The notes: generated from the letters alone by a model not told the origin. Shown: positions 22,821-34,979, numbered from the stretch's first letter. The stretch: 39,698 nt of DNA from Plantago elongata (GCA_036897095.1 JAYMSP010000875.1:1-39698), one strand, 5' to 3'. Program-made: numbers and translations.

Positions 22821-22993
22821 TGTAAAATTATTGAACAATCAATCGTGTTTATTTATAAAATGATGTATGATATATATACAAAATATAAGAAGTTATGTTT
22901 AATCTAATTAGAAATTAAAAAATAAAACTGATCTAACTAAGACTATAATATATATATCTATGTCCGATATAACTAGAATTACCTAGTATATCA
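22821..22993 (-). repeat. LTR copy 2 of the TRIM (5' LTR in element orientation)
   Basis: Begins tgtaaaatta and ends tatatca on plus, giving the canonical TG...CA boundaries. Confidence 0.85.
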
Positions 22994-22998
22994 AATAT

Positions 22999-23524
22999 AT
23001 TAGGTCCAGAAAAGCATGGAGGATCGGAGATGCATTGAATATACACTACATATATCATATATGTGATGAGAATTCACAAATATGTAGCTAATCCTCCTAA
23101 GTTGACTTAGTTCCATGTTTGGGCAAGAATCTGGCAATATCTACTTTGGGATAAACAAAACAAATGTAACTAACCTCGATTGGTTAACATTCCTTGAATT
23201 GTGAGGTCAATCATGATTCACAACCGGTGTTTGTTGCAGGCGATTGGTTGGAGTTAGATCTGCATACGAATTAAACAAAATGTACAATAATTAAGGAGAA
23301 TATCACACTTCACTAAACTCGTTATGCTGTTATCTCTATTTGTTAGACACTAAACCAACCCCCCACACTGATATCTCCATTCGTAGTAGACTTGTACGTA
23401 GCAGCGAGTTCCATACGTAGGGGCTCACTGTTGCAATAGAAAAGTAAGACCATTGAAGATAGATACATAATCTAATTGTCCGTTCTTCAACCCATAGTAA
23501 GCTCTCCAAAAGATTCAACTAGTT
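22999..23524. other. Gene-free stretch
   Basis: No gene recognised; the 60-codon minus-strand frame near 23336-23518 has no supporting features. Confidence 0.45.
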
Positions 23525-23534
23525 ACCATCCTAA

Positions 23535-23733
23535 TATAGAATAGAGTCATAAGGTAGTCTGGTGGCACTAAGTTGGGTTGTATGCTGGAGGTGCAGATTT
23601 TGAATCCGACAGCACTGGAATTATAAGGTGGTTGAGATATGAAGTTATAAGGTGGTTATGGTTAAGGCAAGACAATGAACTATAAGGTGGTATTGGATAA
23701 TTTTTACCTTTTAATTTAACTTATTCAAAAAAA
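23535..23733 (+). mobile_element. SINE-like retroposon (SINE-2), 199 bp
   Basis: Flanked by a perfect 10-bp direct repeat accatcctaa (23525-23534 and 23734-23743). A tRNA-like head contains gtctggtggcac (box-A-like) and gattttgaatcc (box-B-like, 23596-23607). The body has three copies of tataaggtgg, and the 3' end is an A8 tail. The ggaggtgcaga phrase before the B box is shared with the insertion at 25100-25230, so the heads may be related. Confidence 0.78.
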
Positions 23734-23743
23734 ACCATCCTAA

Positions 23744-23824
23744 AAGAAAAGATTGTTTTGTTGCCCATAGGATGGCTCAAATTAAATCGTCGAGGCTGCT
23801 CCCATTCTATACTGTTGGACCACC

Positions 23825-23857
<33 letters not shown>

Positions 23858-25099
23858 ATATACACCGTATAATATTAACTTTAACTTATGAGATAGTGAA
23901 ATTATAATATGTAAAAAATATAAAAGAGTTGACATATAAAAGCTAATTGACTCACAAAATACACTGGTGATCCGTATTAAATAGATACAAATTCGATTAA
24001 GAAAATATATGCACATCCTATTAAAACGTCTTGAATCAAAGTTCTTCTACCTTCCGAGTTAAAGAATATATATTTTAGAAGGAAATATATATATGTACGT
24101 AGTGTCTTATTCAGGTTGAGATAATTAGTGAGTTAAGGCAGGCGATGACAAAATAGATATTTAAAATATTTCTTCACCGAAATATGAATAATTGAATATA
24201 ATTGCAAGGAGTTATGGAAATGGTCAAGGTCGCACCACGGGTACAAAACGTGAAGTTTATAATGACTGTTTCGGAAATGAAGGTTGGAAATTGACGAGGT
24301 GACGTCGACAATTGGCTACACAAATGGTGGTGGGTCGTCTTTTTGATAGCTCCATTTCAGTTTTAATGGACATAGATTTCATTTTATCTCCTTTTTCTTT
24401 TTCTTTTCAAAATGGATATGTATCTTATGCATTTACCATTTATCCCTTTGTCTTCTAATAATTAAACCGGTTATATCATTATTTTTCGGAGCCATTTTCA
24501 ATATTTATATAGATGATCTCAATATTTTTGAACTATTCCTCATTGGTGGAATGGATGAGTACTCCCTTCACCCCTTTTTGCACTGAGAATGATTGATCTG
24601 AGTGACAAATTAACCAATTGTCTCCAATATGTGAATATAGAAGTGATACCCAACCTCTACAATCTTCGATAGCTATCCGCCTATATAAGACACTCAAACT
24701 CCATACTCTCATGTCCAATAGAGTCCCAATAAAATTAAATAACATTGAAAACAACAAATTTATATATCGGAAGTGTCCATTTACAAATTGTACTTCCTAA
24801 TGTAGACGTCCTAAAACTAATGGTGACTTCTAAAAGAAGTACATTATGAAGTTATGTAACTTAACTCTCTACAGTACCACGGAATGTTTAATTGGACCAA
24901 GCTACAAATGCTCCATGAACATGACTTAACATGGTACTACTGTTTAGTAATATTCCTACTGTACGAGCCTACAACTTTCTAATGTTATGAATTTAAGTTC
25001 TGTAGTTTTGTAGTCCCAATTCTACAAACTACAAGTGCATGCCGCTAGCCGACTAGGTACGTGTATTTAGACACAATATTCTTTATTTTATAAAGTGAT
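23744..25099. other. Gene-free stretch
   Basis: Contains the C32 run. Near 24557 the phrase tactcccttcacccctttt resembles a Stowaway MITE end, but the matching opposite end was not found. Near 25000-25033 gtagttttgtag / ctacaaactac forms a small hairpin. Confidence 0.45.
23826..23857. repeat. C32 homopolymer
   Basis: Thirty-two consecutive C (G on the minus strand). Its length is error-prone in sequencing and it can form G-quadruplex/i-motif structure. The minus-strand polyglycine frame over it is an artefact. Confidence 0.9.
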
Positions 25100-25230
25100 G
25101 CATTGAAATGGAGCTGGATGGTGAGGAGAAGGTGCAGAGTTCGATTTATGGTGGAGTCATAATGTGATTTAGCAGTAAAGATGTATTTATATACAAGAAA
25201 GTAGTTGTAATCTTAGCCGTTTTAAAAAAA
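25100..25230 (+). mobile_element. SINE-like retroposon (SINE-3), ~130 bp
   Basis: A ggtgcagagttcgattta phrase contains a B-box-like core (25137-25148), preceded by tggatggtgagg. The 3' part, gtgattta...tatatacaagaaagtagttgtaatctt followed by ttttaaaaaaa, aligns with the end of SINE-1 (gtgattta...tatataaagtgattgtaatctt). No convincing target duplication was found, so the boundaries are approximate. Confidence 0.6.
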
Positions 25231-25257
25231 TCATTTCTTTTGTCAAAATTACTTATG

Positions 25258-25321
25258 TTTGTGAATCGTGATTGATACTGAAAATTCATATTTGTGAATC
25301 GTGATTGATACTGAAAACTCA
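25258..25321. repeat. Tandem duplication, 33-bp period, two copies
   Basis: tttgtgaatcgtgattgata...ctgaaaaYtca occurs at 25258 and again at 25291, differing at one base. Confidence 0.93.
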
Positions 25322-26454
25322 AATAACATCAGAATTGATAAGAAATAATCAAAACTGATTTATAATACTGATCATAACCACAATACCATATACAATCCTT
25401 ATGAAAAGTATATTACAAATTACCACTAATTTGTTTTGGTTAACCAATAACAGTGGACTAATTAACGATTAGCCTTCGATTACACAATGTGATAAAGTGT
25501 CGGGTTCCCTAGATTGATAGGTCGCTTTTACCCACTTTCTCTTAGTCCAACATAAAATTGAGAGTATCACAAACACCATATAATCTTGAAGTTATAGAAA
25601 TGAAGTATACGAATCTTGGAAAGAGATTGAAGAAGTCATACACATGGGTTGTATCACCTCTCATGTCACTAATGGAGTAAGGACTAGGGACTGTACTGTA
25701 CTAGTGGGGATACATCACATTACAACTTACACATATAATGGAAATGAAATGATCCAGACAAACAAATTTGATGAGATGCTGCTCCTATGTGTGGCAATTT
25801 CCTTTCTTGGACCACCCTAAGCCTAAGGCCATTAAATCCTCACAAACAATATAATGTTATGTTTCTTGCAGACTCTAGTGTGGTCCAGTTCTTTTGTATC
25901 ATAATCTCCTAAATCATATGTTTCGTATTCGTTTTTCGAAATCACACCCACCCGACTGCTCAACCACCCCGGGCCTTGCAGTTCATTGAGTCACTTGCTA
26001 CTTAAAATCACAAGCACCGACTACCGCGTGTAGATGTTATTCACGAAAAAGGATATAAGTTTGCGATTCTTATAGTTCAAAGTTCTGAGTTTTGTAGTTA
26101 CTCTTAGACATGATACTTCTGGTACTTAGTGTATACTTTAATTCAAAAAACTGATGTGAAGACATACATTACTAACTCCTAAGCGGTAAAAACACAGTTA
26201 ACTACTTATAAATGTGCTTATAGGGACATGAACTTCTAGTTATTTACAACCTTTTCTATGTCGTTTTGCAAACACTCCTTAGTTCTTAGCATAAGAGCGG
26301 GGGAAAACGTGCAACGAGTCGTGATTATGGGTTAGTTCGAGACAAGCAAGAGTAGACGTAAAATGTCGGCCCAAGTGCATGTTTCGACCCAATCGAATTA
26401 GCACGCGAGCCTGCACAAATGGCCAGTCCAGCCTAAAACTGGATCAAATCAGAA
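25322..26454. other. Gene-free flank and distal promoter region
   Basis: AT-rich intergenic DNA upstream of the exonuclease gene. No coding segment recognised. Confidence 0.45.
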
Positions 26455-26466
26455 GGCCCAGCCCAC
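26455..26466 (+). promoter_or_regulatory. GCCCA (site II / TCP-type) promoter motifs
   Basis: ggcccagcccac lies 46-57 bases before the ATG of the exonuclease gene. GGCCCA/GCCCAC elements near the transcription start are typical TCP-bound motifs of plant housekeeping genes. Another ggccca lies near 26369. Confidence 0.5.
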
Positions 26467-26511
26467 AATGGACAATAAAATAAATTCCTTAAGCTCTTTT
26501 TTCTTGGATCA

Positions 26512-29500
26512 ATGGCATCTCCGATTCACCTCGTCACCTCGAGCGATTCAACCGAGCTGACTCAGCTCGAACACGCGTTGACTCACTCCTGTCTCATCGG
26601 ACTCGACGCCGAATGGAAGCCGAACCGCCAGGCGTCCACCTTCCCTACCGTTTCTCTCCTCCAAATCGCCTGCCGACTCACTGACTCGGACGAGTTGCCG
26701 GTTTTCCTGCTCGATCTCCAGGCAATTCATCTTGCTTCGGTATACGTGTTGTTGAGAGAAGTATTCATTTCGCCTGAAGTTATTAAGCTTGGGTTTAGAT
26801 TCAAGCAGGATTTGGTGTATTTGTCGTCTACTTTTCGCGAGCAAGGATTGGAGCCTGGTTTTGAAACAGTGAGTCAGCTGTTTGTAGATAATTTTTCCTT
26901 CAATTTATTGCTAATTGAGCAGTATTGAGTAGAAAAGTTGCAGTAGTTAACACTGTTTATGAGCCTGTAAATACTGCCGAATTATATGAAACAATTGAGC
27001 TTCACATAGTGTGTAATTTGTTCATTTTAGTGGTAATTGAGTTGTTTATTATATTCTACTTACATAGTAGCTTCTTATTTGAGTGGTTGAATCTATGCAG
27101 CTTAGTTTCATCATTGTTTCGAGTTGTATATGTGTGTATGTTGGTGTAGACTTTGATATTTTCGGATACGTAAACGGTTAACTGAAGGTATTTGTAAACG
27201 TTTGATGTATAGGTGGAACCATATATAGACATTAATGCCATATACAGCTACCTACAACCCAAGCAGTCAGGGCGGAGGGCGTCAAAACAAACTAAGAGCT
27301 TGGCAACTATTTGCAATGAAGTTCTTGGCATTACGCTCTCAAAGGCATGTTGTTTCATTTGTTTTCTAACTACTTAGTGTTGCCTTATAAGTTAAGCTGA
27401 TGAATGTGTTATATCGTGTTTCTTAGTTCAGATTTATAAATGGAAATTTGTATTCAAGCTTATTAACTTGTGTTCTCGTCATTTGTTCAGGAGTACCAGT
27501 GTAGCGACTGGTCACAGCGTCCTCTAACAGAAGAGCAGAAGCTGTATGCTGCTTCAGATGCTATTTGCTTGGTTGAGATATTTAAGGTCTTCCAGCAGAG
27601 AATGGCCCAAGAAGGTCGAACTTCTTTTCTCTCCTCTTTGCTTGTCAATGTGATAGTCTTAAAGTTTACTGCAATGCAGTAGACGGTCATTATATGGACT
27701 TGATAATGCAGTAACAGTTTTTGGGTAGAATCACAGTAACTAGCAGTATATTGGGTTTTGATAACGTTCCCGTCTTTTTTGTTAAAGCCTTTTACATAAC
27801 TAATTGTGTGTAACGGATCTTGTGTGCAGGATACTCATCTAGAAATCGTAATAACCAATGGACATCTGTTATTGATCCTGGATTGAAGCAATTATTTGAC
27901 AGTTCAAATACGTGCAACCTTGTAACTAGCACCAAGTTTTGTGAAGCTGCAAAAATGATGAGTATAGCTGTCCGTGAACTACGTATTAGCATAGAGGCGA
28001 CTGAAGAAGTAGAGTCAGTGTGTCCCCCGAAAACTACTAAAGCAATGGATGATACCCTATTGTGGATTATTAGGAAACACGGTGATAAGATCTTATTGAA
28101 GGACTCTGACAGAACGCCTAAAGCTTCCAGAAAAAAATCTAGAAAGTCTACTGGTGGATTGCATTCCAACCCATTGCCCCCTGGAATTATGGAAGACTGG
28201 GATGGTACACCCCCATGGGATTCATCCGTAGGTGGTGACGGATGTGCTAGGTTTTTGTGTGATGTAATGGTATGATACGTTACACTTTGATTTTTCTGTT
28301 TTCTATTTGTACTTTTTTTTCTTCTTTTATCTGTAAACTGGTCGTATGAGACATAAAATATCTTCTTACACGTGTCAATTTGACTTGTGCTCAACAGGTT
28401 GAAGGATTAGCGAAGCATTTGAGGTGTGTGGGGATAGATGCTGCAATTCCAAATTCAAAGAAGCCTGGAAGCAGGTGCTATTGTTGTGCCAGTTCATTTC
28501 ATGACTCACATGCATCTTGTTACTCTGTTTATTAGCACATTGACAGAATATTTCATGAATTTTCTTCAGGGAGTTGATTGATCAGGCGCAGAAAGAGAAA
28601 AGAGTGCTTTTAACGCGGGATGCAAAGCTTCTAAGACATGAATATTTGATCAAGAATCAAATATACAGAATTAAAAGCCTCCTTAAGAATGAACAGCTAG
28701 TTGAGGTAATATTGCCAGCAATAAATAATCTGATTTCTTCTCGTCGCTGTCTTCATTATTGCTTTCAATTTCAACTCTCTGATATGAACAAGTATATAAA
28801 AGTTCCTCATTTATTAAAGAAATCCCTGGTTATCCCCCCTTCATGCTTGAACTTTATGTAACACAATAATAATCACCCTCCCAAACCAAGTAAAAATATT
28901 CTGCATAAGAAGTACCTTGATAACTTGTCAACAAAATTGGTTGGCCTGACACTTCACTGAGGTGTTCGTGTAGTTAATAGTGTATCAAATATTTGTGGTC
29001 TACTCATGTGCATTTGGAAATGATTTGGTGCAGATAATTGAGACATTCCAACTCAAGATTTCTGAGGGTCAGTTGATGTCAAGGTGTACTAAATGTAATG
29101 GGAGGTTTATCCAGAAACCTCTGACGACTGAAGAGGCCGTTGAAGCTGCTAAAGGATTTCAAGTGATCCCTAACTGTCTGTTCAACAAAAATATTGAATT
29201 CTGGCAGTGCATGGACTGCAATCAACTTTACTGGGAGGTAACCCTCATTACCTTTCATTCACCTCTTCTTCATAGTGTTTTTTTTTTAAACATGCATAAA
29301 ATGGAAACAAACCACAACAGCTATGGTGGGAATGGAAACCATAATCTCTGCGTTATGGGGACTCAATTTAACCAGTTGAGCTGAGCCTCATCTGCTGCCC
29401 CAGTTTGTTTTAAACAAAGTACTGGCAGAATTACGTTGAACATGTTCGTTTTGTTTTCTGCATTTTATTTTTCAGGGAACCCAATACCACAATGCTGTCC

Positions 29501-29535
29501 AGAAGTTCATCGATGTTTGCAAGCTAAACGAGTGA
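26512..29535 (+). CDS. DEDDy 3'-5' exonuclease with C-terminal Mut7-C domain
   Basis: Eight exons, in frame throughout: 26512-26868, 27213-27344, 27491-27614, 27830-28269, 28398-28474, 28570-28705, 29034-29237 and 29476-29535. They total 1,530 nt and 509 residues. Residues ~15-200 are an RNase D/WRN-like exonuclease: Exo I LDAEW (D32, E34), Exo II KLGFRFKQDL (D100), Exo III YAASD (Y182, D186), so the DEDDy acidic set is complete. After a basic linker comes Mut7-C (PIN-like), from about 340 (ARFLCDVMVEGLAKHLRCVG) through VLLTRDAKL (D394), with a zinc ribbon C440-x2-C443 ... C481-x2-C484. The layout matches animal EXD3/Mut-7 and a plant relative (from memory At5g24340). It probably trims RNA 3' ends; the plant substrate is unknown. 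Intron 2 (27345-27490) has a GC donor. Confidence 0.95.
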
Positions 29536-31969
29536 ATTTGAGGTGATGTATGATTACTAGTTTCCATCTCTTCATTGAATTGAGTATTAGGTGGGAATCA
29601 TATGCAGTTGAATATTTTGCATTATGCGTGTTAAGATTGTGTTCAAAGTTTAAATTGCTTTCTGGACTCGACCTCCTACTAGAAGCTTGAGCAATGTTTT
29701 TGAACTTTCAGCGAAAATATTGTGGAATTCTATATTTTTTATAAAATTTGTCCAAGGTATTAAACTAGATGAAGCTGAATTTGAGCACGTAGCGTCAACT
29801 ACAGTACACTCCAGATGAAGGGGAGACAAATGCATTGTCAACATCTCACACTCTCGGATCAACTTCTTGTTGTCTCTCCTTCCACTAGCTTAGCATTTTG
29901 GTTCTTTTTCATTTGGCGTCTAATTGCATGATTGATAGAAACGGAAGGCTGTTTTCCTAACATGTCTTGAGGAATCAAGAGAATAAGATCCCAACCATAC
30001 TCCAGAAATGCTAGAGCCTCAAGGCAGGACGGAGAAAACGGTGGTTAAAAATCCAGAGGTTTAATTTGATAGAAAGGAGGCAGCTTGGTGCTATTATAGA
30101 TGCAGGCGTCTCTATCTGTTACTGTTACATTGTATTCCTGCGAATTTGTGTTGTACTAGTATGCTGTAAATCGTATTTATGTCATAAATTGCAGATGTGC
30201 ATGAATCTGCAAGCTGTATTAATGTGAGTGACTGTTATTCTAAGATATTTTATGAGAAATCACCAAAGTAGCTGCCTTAAAATTTAAGTTGTTAGCATGC
30301 TATTTTAACAAGAGATTATCAACCTTAAGTCCCGAAAACAGCCTTTTCTGGTGCTTTTGCTACGATAATGCTAATTTTGAATAGCATTTGAACTTGCAAA
30401 TGTCCAACAGGAGTTATCAAAAACTTTTATAGACACTATACTCGCACACAATACCTGCTTCAATGTGTCGGTTATGAAGTAATTTGAAACTAGCAAGTTT
30501 TATAAATCTCAAGTTAGATGATGGGCCCTCTAATTTTGGAATATTTAAAGTGGCAAAATGAAGAATCAGTCGTAATATAAGAAGCTAGATTCGGAGTTCC
30601 AACTCGAAAACATTGGTTTCAACTAGCACAGTAAAATATACATGAGTTGCCGCGATTATTTCTCTCCTTTACTTTTTGAATCATATCGTTCATGTATGTT
30701 AATATAGTCGTTTGACCCGTGTTTTTGGTAGTCTTTGTTAAACTAGTATTAATTAATTGTCAACAGAAAATTCCTACGAAAGGACAAACAGTTGCGTAAT
30801 TGTTTGGAGTCAAGGATGCACTATAAATGGTCGGAATAAATTGACATCCATTGTTGCATTTTCATGTCATCACCCACTCAACTACGTACGATGACCATAC
30901 GGCCAAAAATCAATTAACCTAATTCCTAATTTAATACTATTAAGCATGTGAACCTAGCTAGCTCCACTAAACAAATACTATTAAAATCATTCCCTTATTT
31001 ATTTTGTCTTTAAGGAGGTCAATATGGATTGAGGACCACAAATTTTAACGTTATGTACAAGCAAAACAATACACATCAGTTGTCGCGATTATGTTTTTTT
31101 TCTTGAAAATTAGTTACTTCGAGGAATATATGTCTAGCTAGATATGATACTCCATATCTTTGTTGATTACAGTATTTTATAGATACCAAATCTTAGTTTT
31201 TGTAATTAGTTAATTAAAACCTATCATGTTAGACTAATCTCTGGTCTAAAGAAGAGGCTGTAACAATAATAGCCTCATGAGAATGATGATGATCAGTTGT
31301 AACTTAAAAGATAAACAAATTTTCTTCAGGAGGTCATGTCAATTGTCACATGTGCCTCTAAGTAATGAGTATATTTTGTAAGGTGCCAAGTCGGGAAAAA
31401 TAAATACGATAACAAACATACATGTTTCGAAAAAAATAATGTGTATATTTAGTTTTGTGATTTAGTGCCACAAAATCAATATATTTTTTAAGAATATTTC
31501 TAGTGCATGATGCATGGTGTATTTTTACCTTGGAAAAGAACTGTCCGATACAAAATGTTAGTGCAATGTTGCACATATATTTCGGGATTTAGTTCGAATT
31601 CTCTCAATGGTGAGTTTATTTCCGTTTCTCAGCTTACAAAAGTCGATTTCCACACATGTTAATTTATTGAATTTTAGTTTGGAACGTTTTGGGTTGTATT
31701 TTGAATATTGTTAGAGACGTGGAATATCCATCCATATGGTTTGTACATGTTTCGTAATTCATGAATAAAATTAGGTTATTTGGTTTTTAGAATGAAAACA
31801 GTAGCTTTCTTGCTTTAGCTTTATCAAGTCCAGAGCACACTTCCATCCATCACCTGCTAAAGTGCTCTCCCCATTTTCTCTCTATCTCTTGTTGTTCTTC
31901 TTCTCCTTGTCTCTCACTCTTCCTTTATCTTTTTCTCTCTCTATCTTTTTTTCTCTCCTTTCTGCTGCT
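29536..31969. other. Intergenic: 3'UTR, spacer and Dof promoter
   Basis: The first few hundred bases are probably the 3'UTR of the exonuclease gene. The rest is AT-rich spacer. About 31861-31969 is a pyrimidine-rich (ctctct/tcttct) leader typical of a plant 5'UTR directly ahead of the Dof start codon. No other gene was recognised. Confidence 0.5.
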
Positions 31970-33269
31970 ATGGATAGTGCTCATCACCAGTGGCCACAGG
32001 TAAAAAAGCACATAAAAACATTCTTTCTCATATCATCTAATCACTAGCTACTTAGTCTTATTTTCCATCATATGCTTGTCCTTTTTTTCTTCCTTGCTTT
32101 AGGTTTTCAAATTAATCCCTAGCTTTTAATTTCTTTTCTTCTTGATCATGACCATAATTCTAAAGGTATTAACTTTAGCTTGATCATCCTATTCAAACCC
32201 CACTAATTAATCAATTTAATTAAATTCTTGTAAGTCATTTTTAATTTTCACACTAATTGTAACAAGAGTTAGCTAGCTTTTTTCAATCCTCTCTTTGATA
32301 GATAGATAGATAGATAGATAAGAAAAAGAAGCTCAAGAATTTGTTTTTATTGCCTTTTTTATCTATCTTTCTGAACTACTACCATCTCATGATCTTGGTT
32401 TTTTCTTCTTTGTTTTCTTTTGCTTGCTTTCTTCTCCCTCTTTAATTTATGACCAGGATGATCAAGAGATAAAAGCAGTTGAGAAGAAGCCGAGGCCAGA
32501 GAAAGCACAAGCACTAGAATGTCCAAGGTGCAAGTCAACAAACACTAAATTTTGTTACTACAACAACTACAACTTGTCTCAACCAAGATACCTATGCAAG
32601 ACATGTAGAAGGTATTGGACACAAGGTGGATCTCTAAGAAATGTTCCTGTTGGTGGTGGTTCAAGAAAGCACAACAAGAGATCATCTTCTTCTTCCAAGA
32701 AAATCTTCAACCCGGTACCGAGTTTTTCACCTCAGGTACTCCCAAATGAATCCCATCAAAACCTAAATCTTGGCTTCAACATGCCATCACTAGTATCTAA
32801 TGTCCCAACATCATCATGTGATTTCTTGGCTTTTGATCAGACCAAGAATTTTGTAAACCCTCAAAACCCTAATAGTGGTTATACTCATCATCATGAGCAA
32901 CCCTCTTCCAGTTTTTCGCTTATGGAGCTTTTAAGGAGTGGAAATTTCGGAAACCCTCAAAACCCTAACACCATGTGTTTACCCGGTTTACCAGTTCATG
33001 CTGATAACATTAACCAGATAAATAAGCCGAATTTGAGCTTCTCACTACATGGAACCAGTGATCAAAGTGGGTATGGGAATATGCTGCAAGGATTTCAAGA
33101 TCATCATCATGAATCGTCGTCGTCGAGGATCTTGCTTCCGTTTGAAGAATTGATCAAGCAGCCTCATGTTAATGCAAGTAGTGAACAAGTTGAGAATAAA
33201 GAGAAAGGGCAAGGAGAGTTTGTTAACGGATACTGGAACGGGATGGTGGCTGGAGGTTCGTCGTGGTGA
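31970..33269 (+). CDS. Dof zinc-finger transcription factor (DOF4.6/DOF1.8-like)
   Basis: Two exons. Exon 1, 31970-31999, encodes only [10 protein letters not shown]. After a 457-bp GT-AG intron, exon 2, 32457-33269, begins [20 protein letters not shown]. Product 280 residues. The Dof finger follows: [50 protein letters not shown], with the C-x2-C-x21-C-x2-C zinc ligands all present. It binds AAAG-core DNA in the nucleus; the basic run KHNKR probably contributes to nuclear import. The short MD..QWPQ first exon, the NLGF and [11 protein letters not shown] motifs, LPFEELIKQ and the terminal [13 protein letters not shown] match the Arabidopsis DOF4.6/DOF1.8 (vascular-related VDOF) group, so a vascular role is an inference. 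RYL replaces the commoner RYF before the third cysteine. The C-terminal part is Asn/Ser-rich and probably disordered. Confidence 0.95.
32297..32320 (+). repeat. (GATA)6 microsatellite in the Dof intron
   Basis: Six perfect GATA units within the single intron of the Dof gene. Confidence 0.95.
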
Positions 33270-34979
33270 TGACTATGCTCTCGATCTCTAGGTTTGCAAT
33301 TTGCTTAACTTGCTTGCTTGATTTGGAGGTTATTATTTCAAAATTTTACAACGTTATTCATCGTTTCTTTTCTTTTTTACGTGTGTAAGGTAAGGTGTGA
33401 AGTTCCTTTTAGGTGTTGCACTATTCTACATGGTGTGTCATGCGTGGAATTCACTAGTCGGGTTTGAGAACTTTTAAAATTTCATCCAAAATTGTGAACT
33501 TCGTGTGTTAATTTAACAAATTAATTAAGTTTTCTTGGATTAATTAATTGGTATTGCCTTCTTTCTTTTGGTTTGGTAAATTAGTAGCAAATTTTGGATG
33601 AAATTTTCTTCAACTTTTGAGTTCGATCATGAGTTTCACAAGTGTCATGAATTATAATAGTGCAACATGTTGCGGATAGCTAAATATATATATATATATA
33701 TCATCTCATTACAGACTGTTAGAGATTGTAATATTTTGAGTTCGAATTAAGCACATTCGGCGTTTTCATTTTGGAATTGTAATGTTTAATACTTATTTAT
33801 TAATTTCCCTTTATATGAAGGTGAATGGGTTTTTCTTGGTTTGGAGCACGATGTATTTTCCAGTAATAAGAGATAGCTAGCTCAGGTTCTTCTACATGTG
33901 TTTGTTCAGTTCAATTCATTGATTCATGTCACTTGCTTGTTTGAATAGTTGATTTCCATTTGCTAGATTTAGGTTGTATTATAAATGACTCTACTTTTCT
34001 ATCTTGCAGCTTTAACAAAAGCTGAAAATGAACTTTTCCTTTGTTCACCTTTATATTAATCAAAGACACACACAGCTCAGTACTGTGACATAACTACACT
34101 AGTTAATCTTAACAATTAATCAGATCTGAGAGGTGATCTTCGTGTCAACTAGAACATCTTCGTTTAATTATTTAAAACCTGTTGTGATTGATCATGAAAC
34201 CTCTTTGCCTCTCTTTAAAATGGTCCCCAATAGTGTCTTCTTGTTGTCATGATCATGCCATTACGATATTTTTTCCTTAAGGTTTCTTGGTTGAAGAAAC
34301 ATAATCATGGTTACAAAGACAAGTACAAACCCGTAAATTTTAGATGAGAATTCAATTGTGTCATGTAAAATGTATAAATATAAGTATTAGAGTTCTAGGC
34401 GCAATTAGATCTTGAGTGTTTAAGTTGCTCATACTTTAGTTCTAATGTGGTCAGCATCTCTATAATAAGGTTGTGCAAAATATATTTCACTTGTTCTATT
34501 ACGGTCATCAAATGGTCCACTCACGAGCATTTGAGTAATATACTTGGATGGGCGTCTTCAAAGATATGAATTGAACCCACATGAAGTGGATATGAATGGA
34601 ATCGTTTAGAATAGATAATGTGGAATATAATCGGGTTATTTGAAAATTATTTAAAGGTTAAAGTAAAAGAATACCGAGTTTGATGTTGTGATTTTTAGAA
34701 GAGATGATATTATTTCTTTGCATGCGTGTGTGTAAGGCTACAATTAACCCGAGTGCAACATGTTGGGCCGAATTTTTCATATGAGTATCATGAAATTTAT
34801 CCAGATTATGTAGAATCCTCCCTATGTGGAATGAAAACTAATCAATTTGCGTCCACATTAAGAATCTTTATGGTTTCTCAAATCAACAAGGTGAGAATTC
34901 CGGTGATCGTGTAGTAGGAAGGTGGCCATTTTGCCTCCTTATACTGCTTCAAGTAATCACCAACATACCGTACAAGATC
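33270..34979. other. Dof 3'UTR and intergenic
   Basis: The first few hundred bases are likely 3'UTR. The rest is AT-rich with no gene recognised. Confidence 0.5.
33684..33701. repeat. (AT)n microsatellite
   Basis: Nine AT units downstream of the Dof gene. Confidence 0.9.

Larger units (their letters stand above)
22523..22993 (-). mobile_element. TRIM-like LTR retroelement, 471 bp
   Basis: Two direct LTRs of ~175 bp (22523-22697) and 173 bp (22821-22993) surround a 123-bp internal region. On the minus strand the sequence directly after the upstream LTR is TGGTATCAAAGGG, close to the primer binding site for initiator tRNA-Met (TGGTATCAGAGC). The right LTR keeps TG...CA ends; the left copy has lost its TG. 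Flanking pentamers aatac (22518-22522) and aatat (22994-22998) look like a 5-bp target duplication with one change. There is no gag or pol coding. The polypurine tract is not clear. It fits a terminal-repeat retrotransposon in miniature or a deletion derivative of a larger Copia-type element. The LTRs have diverged visibly, so it is old. Confidence 0.85.

Noticed and set aside
23807-24016. Minus-strand ORF ending in polyglycine
   Set aside because: The glycine run is only the C32 homopolymer read on the other strand.
24533-24800. Short ORFs on both strands and a Stowaway-like end near 24557
   Set aside because: No protein family features. A Stowaway MITE needs a matching opposite terminus with TA flanks, which I could not find.
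27792-28394. 200-codon minus-strand ORF
   Set aside because: Antisense of exon 4 of the exonuclease gene. The plus strand joins in frame with all eight exons.
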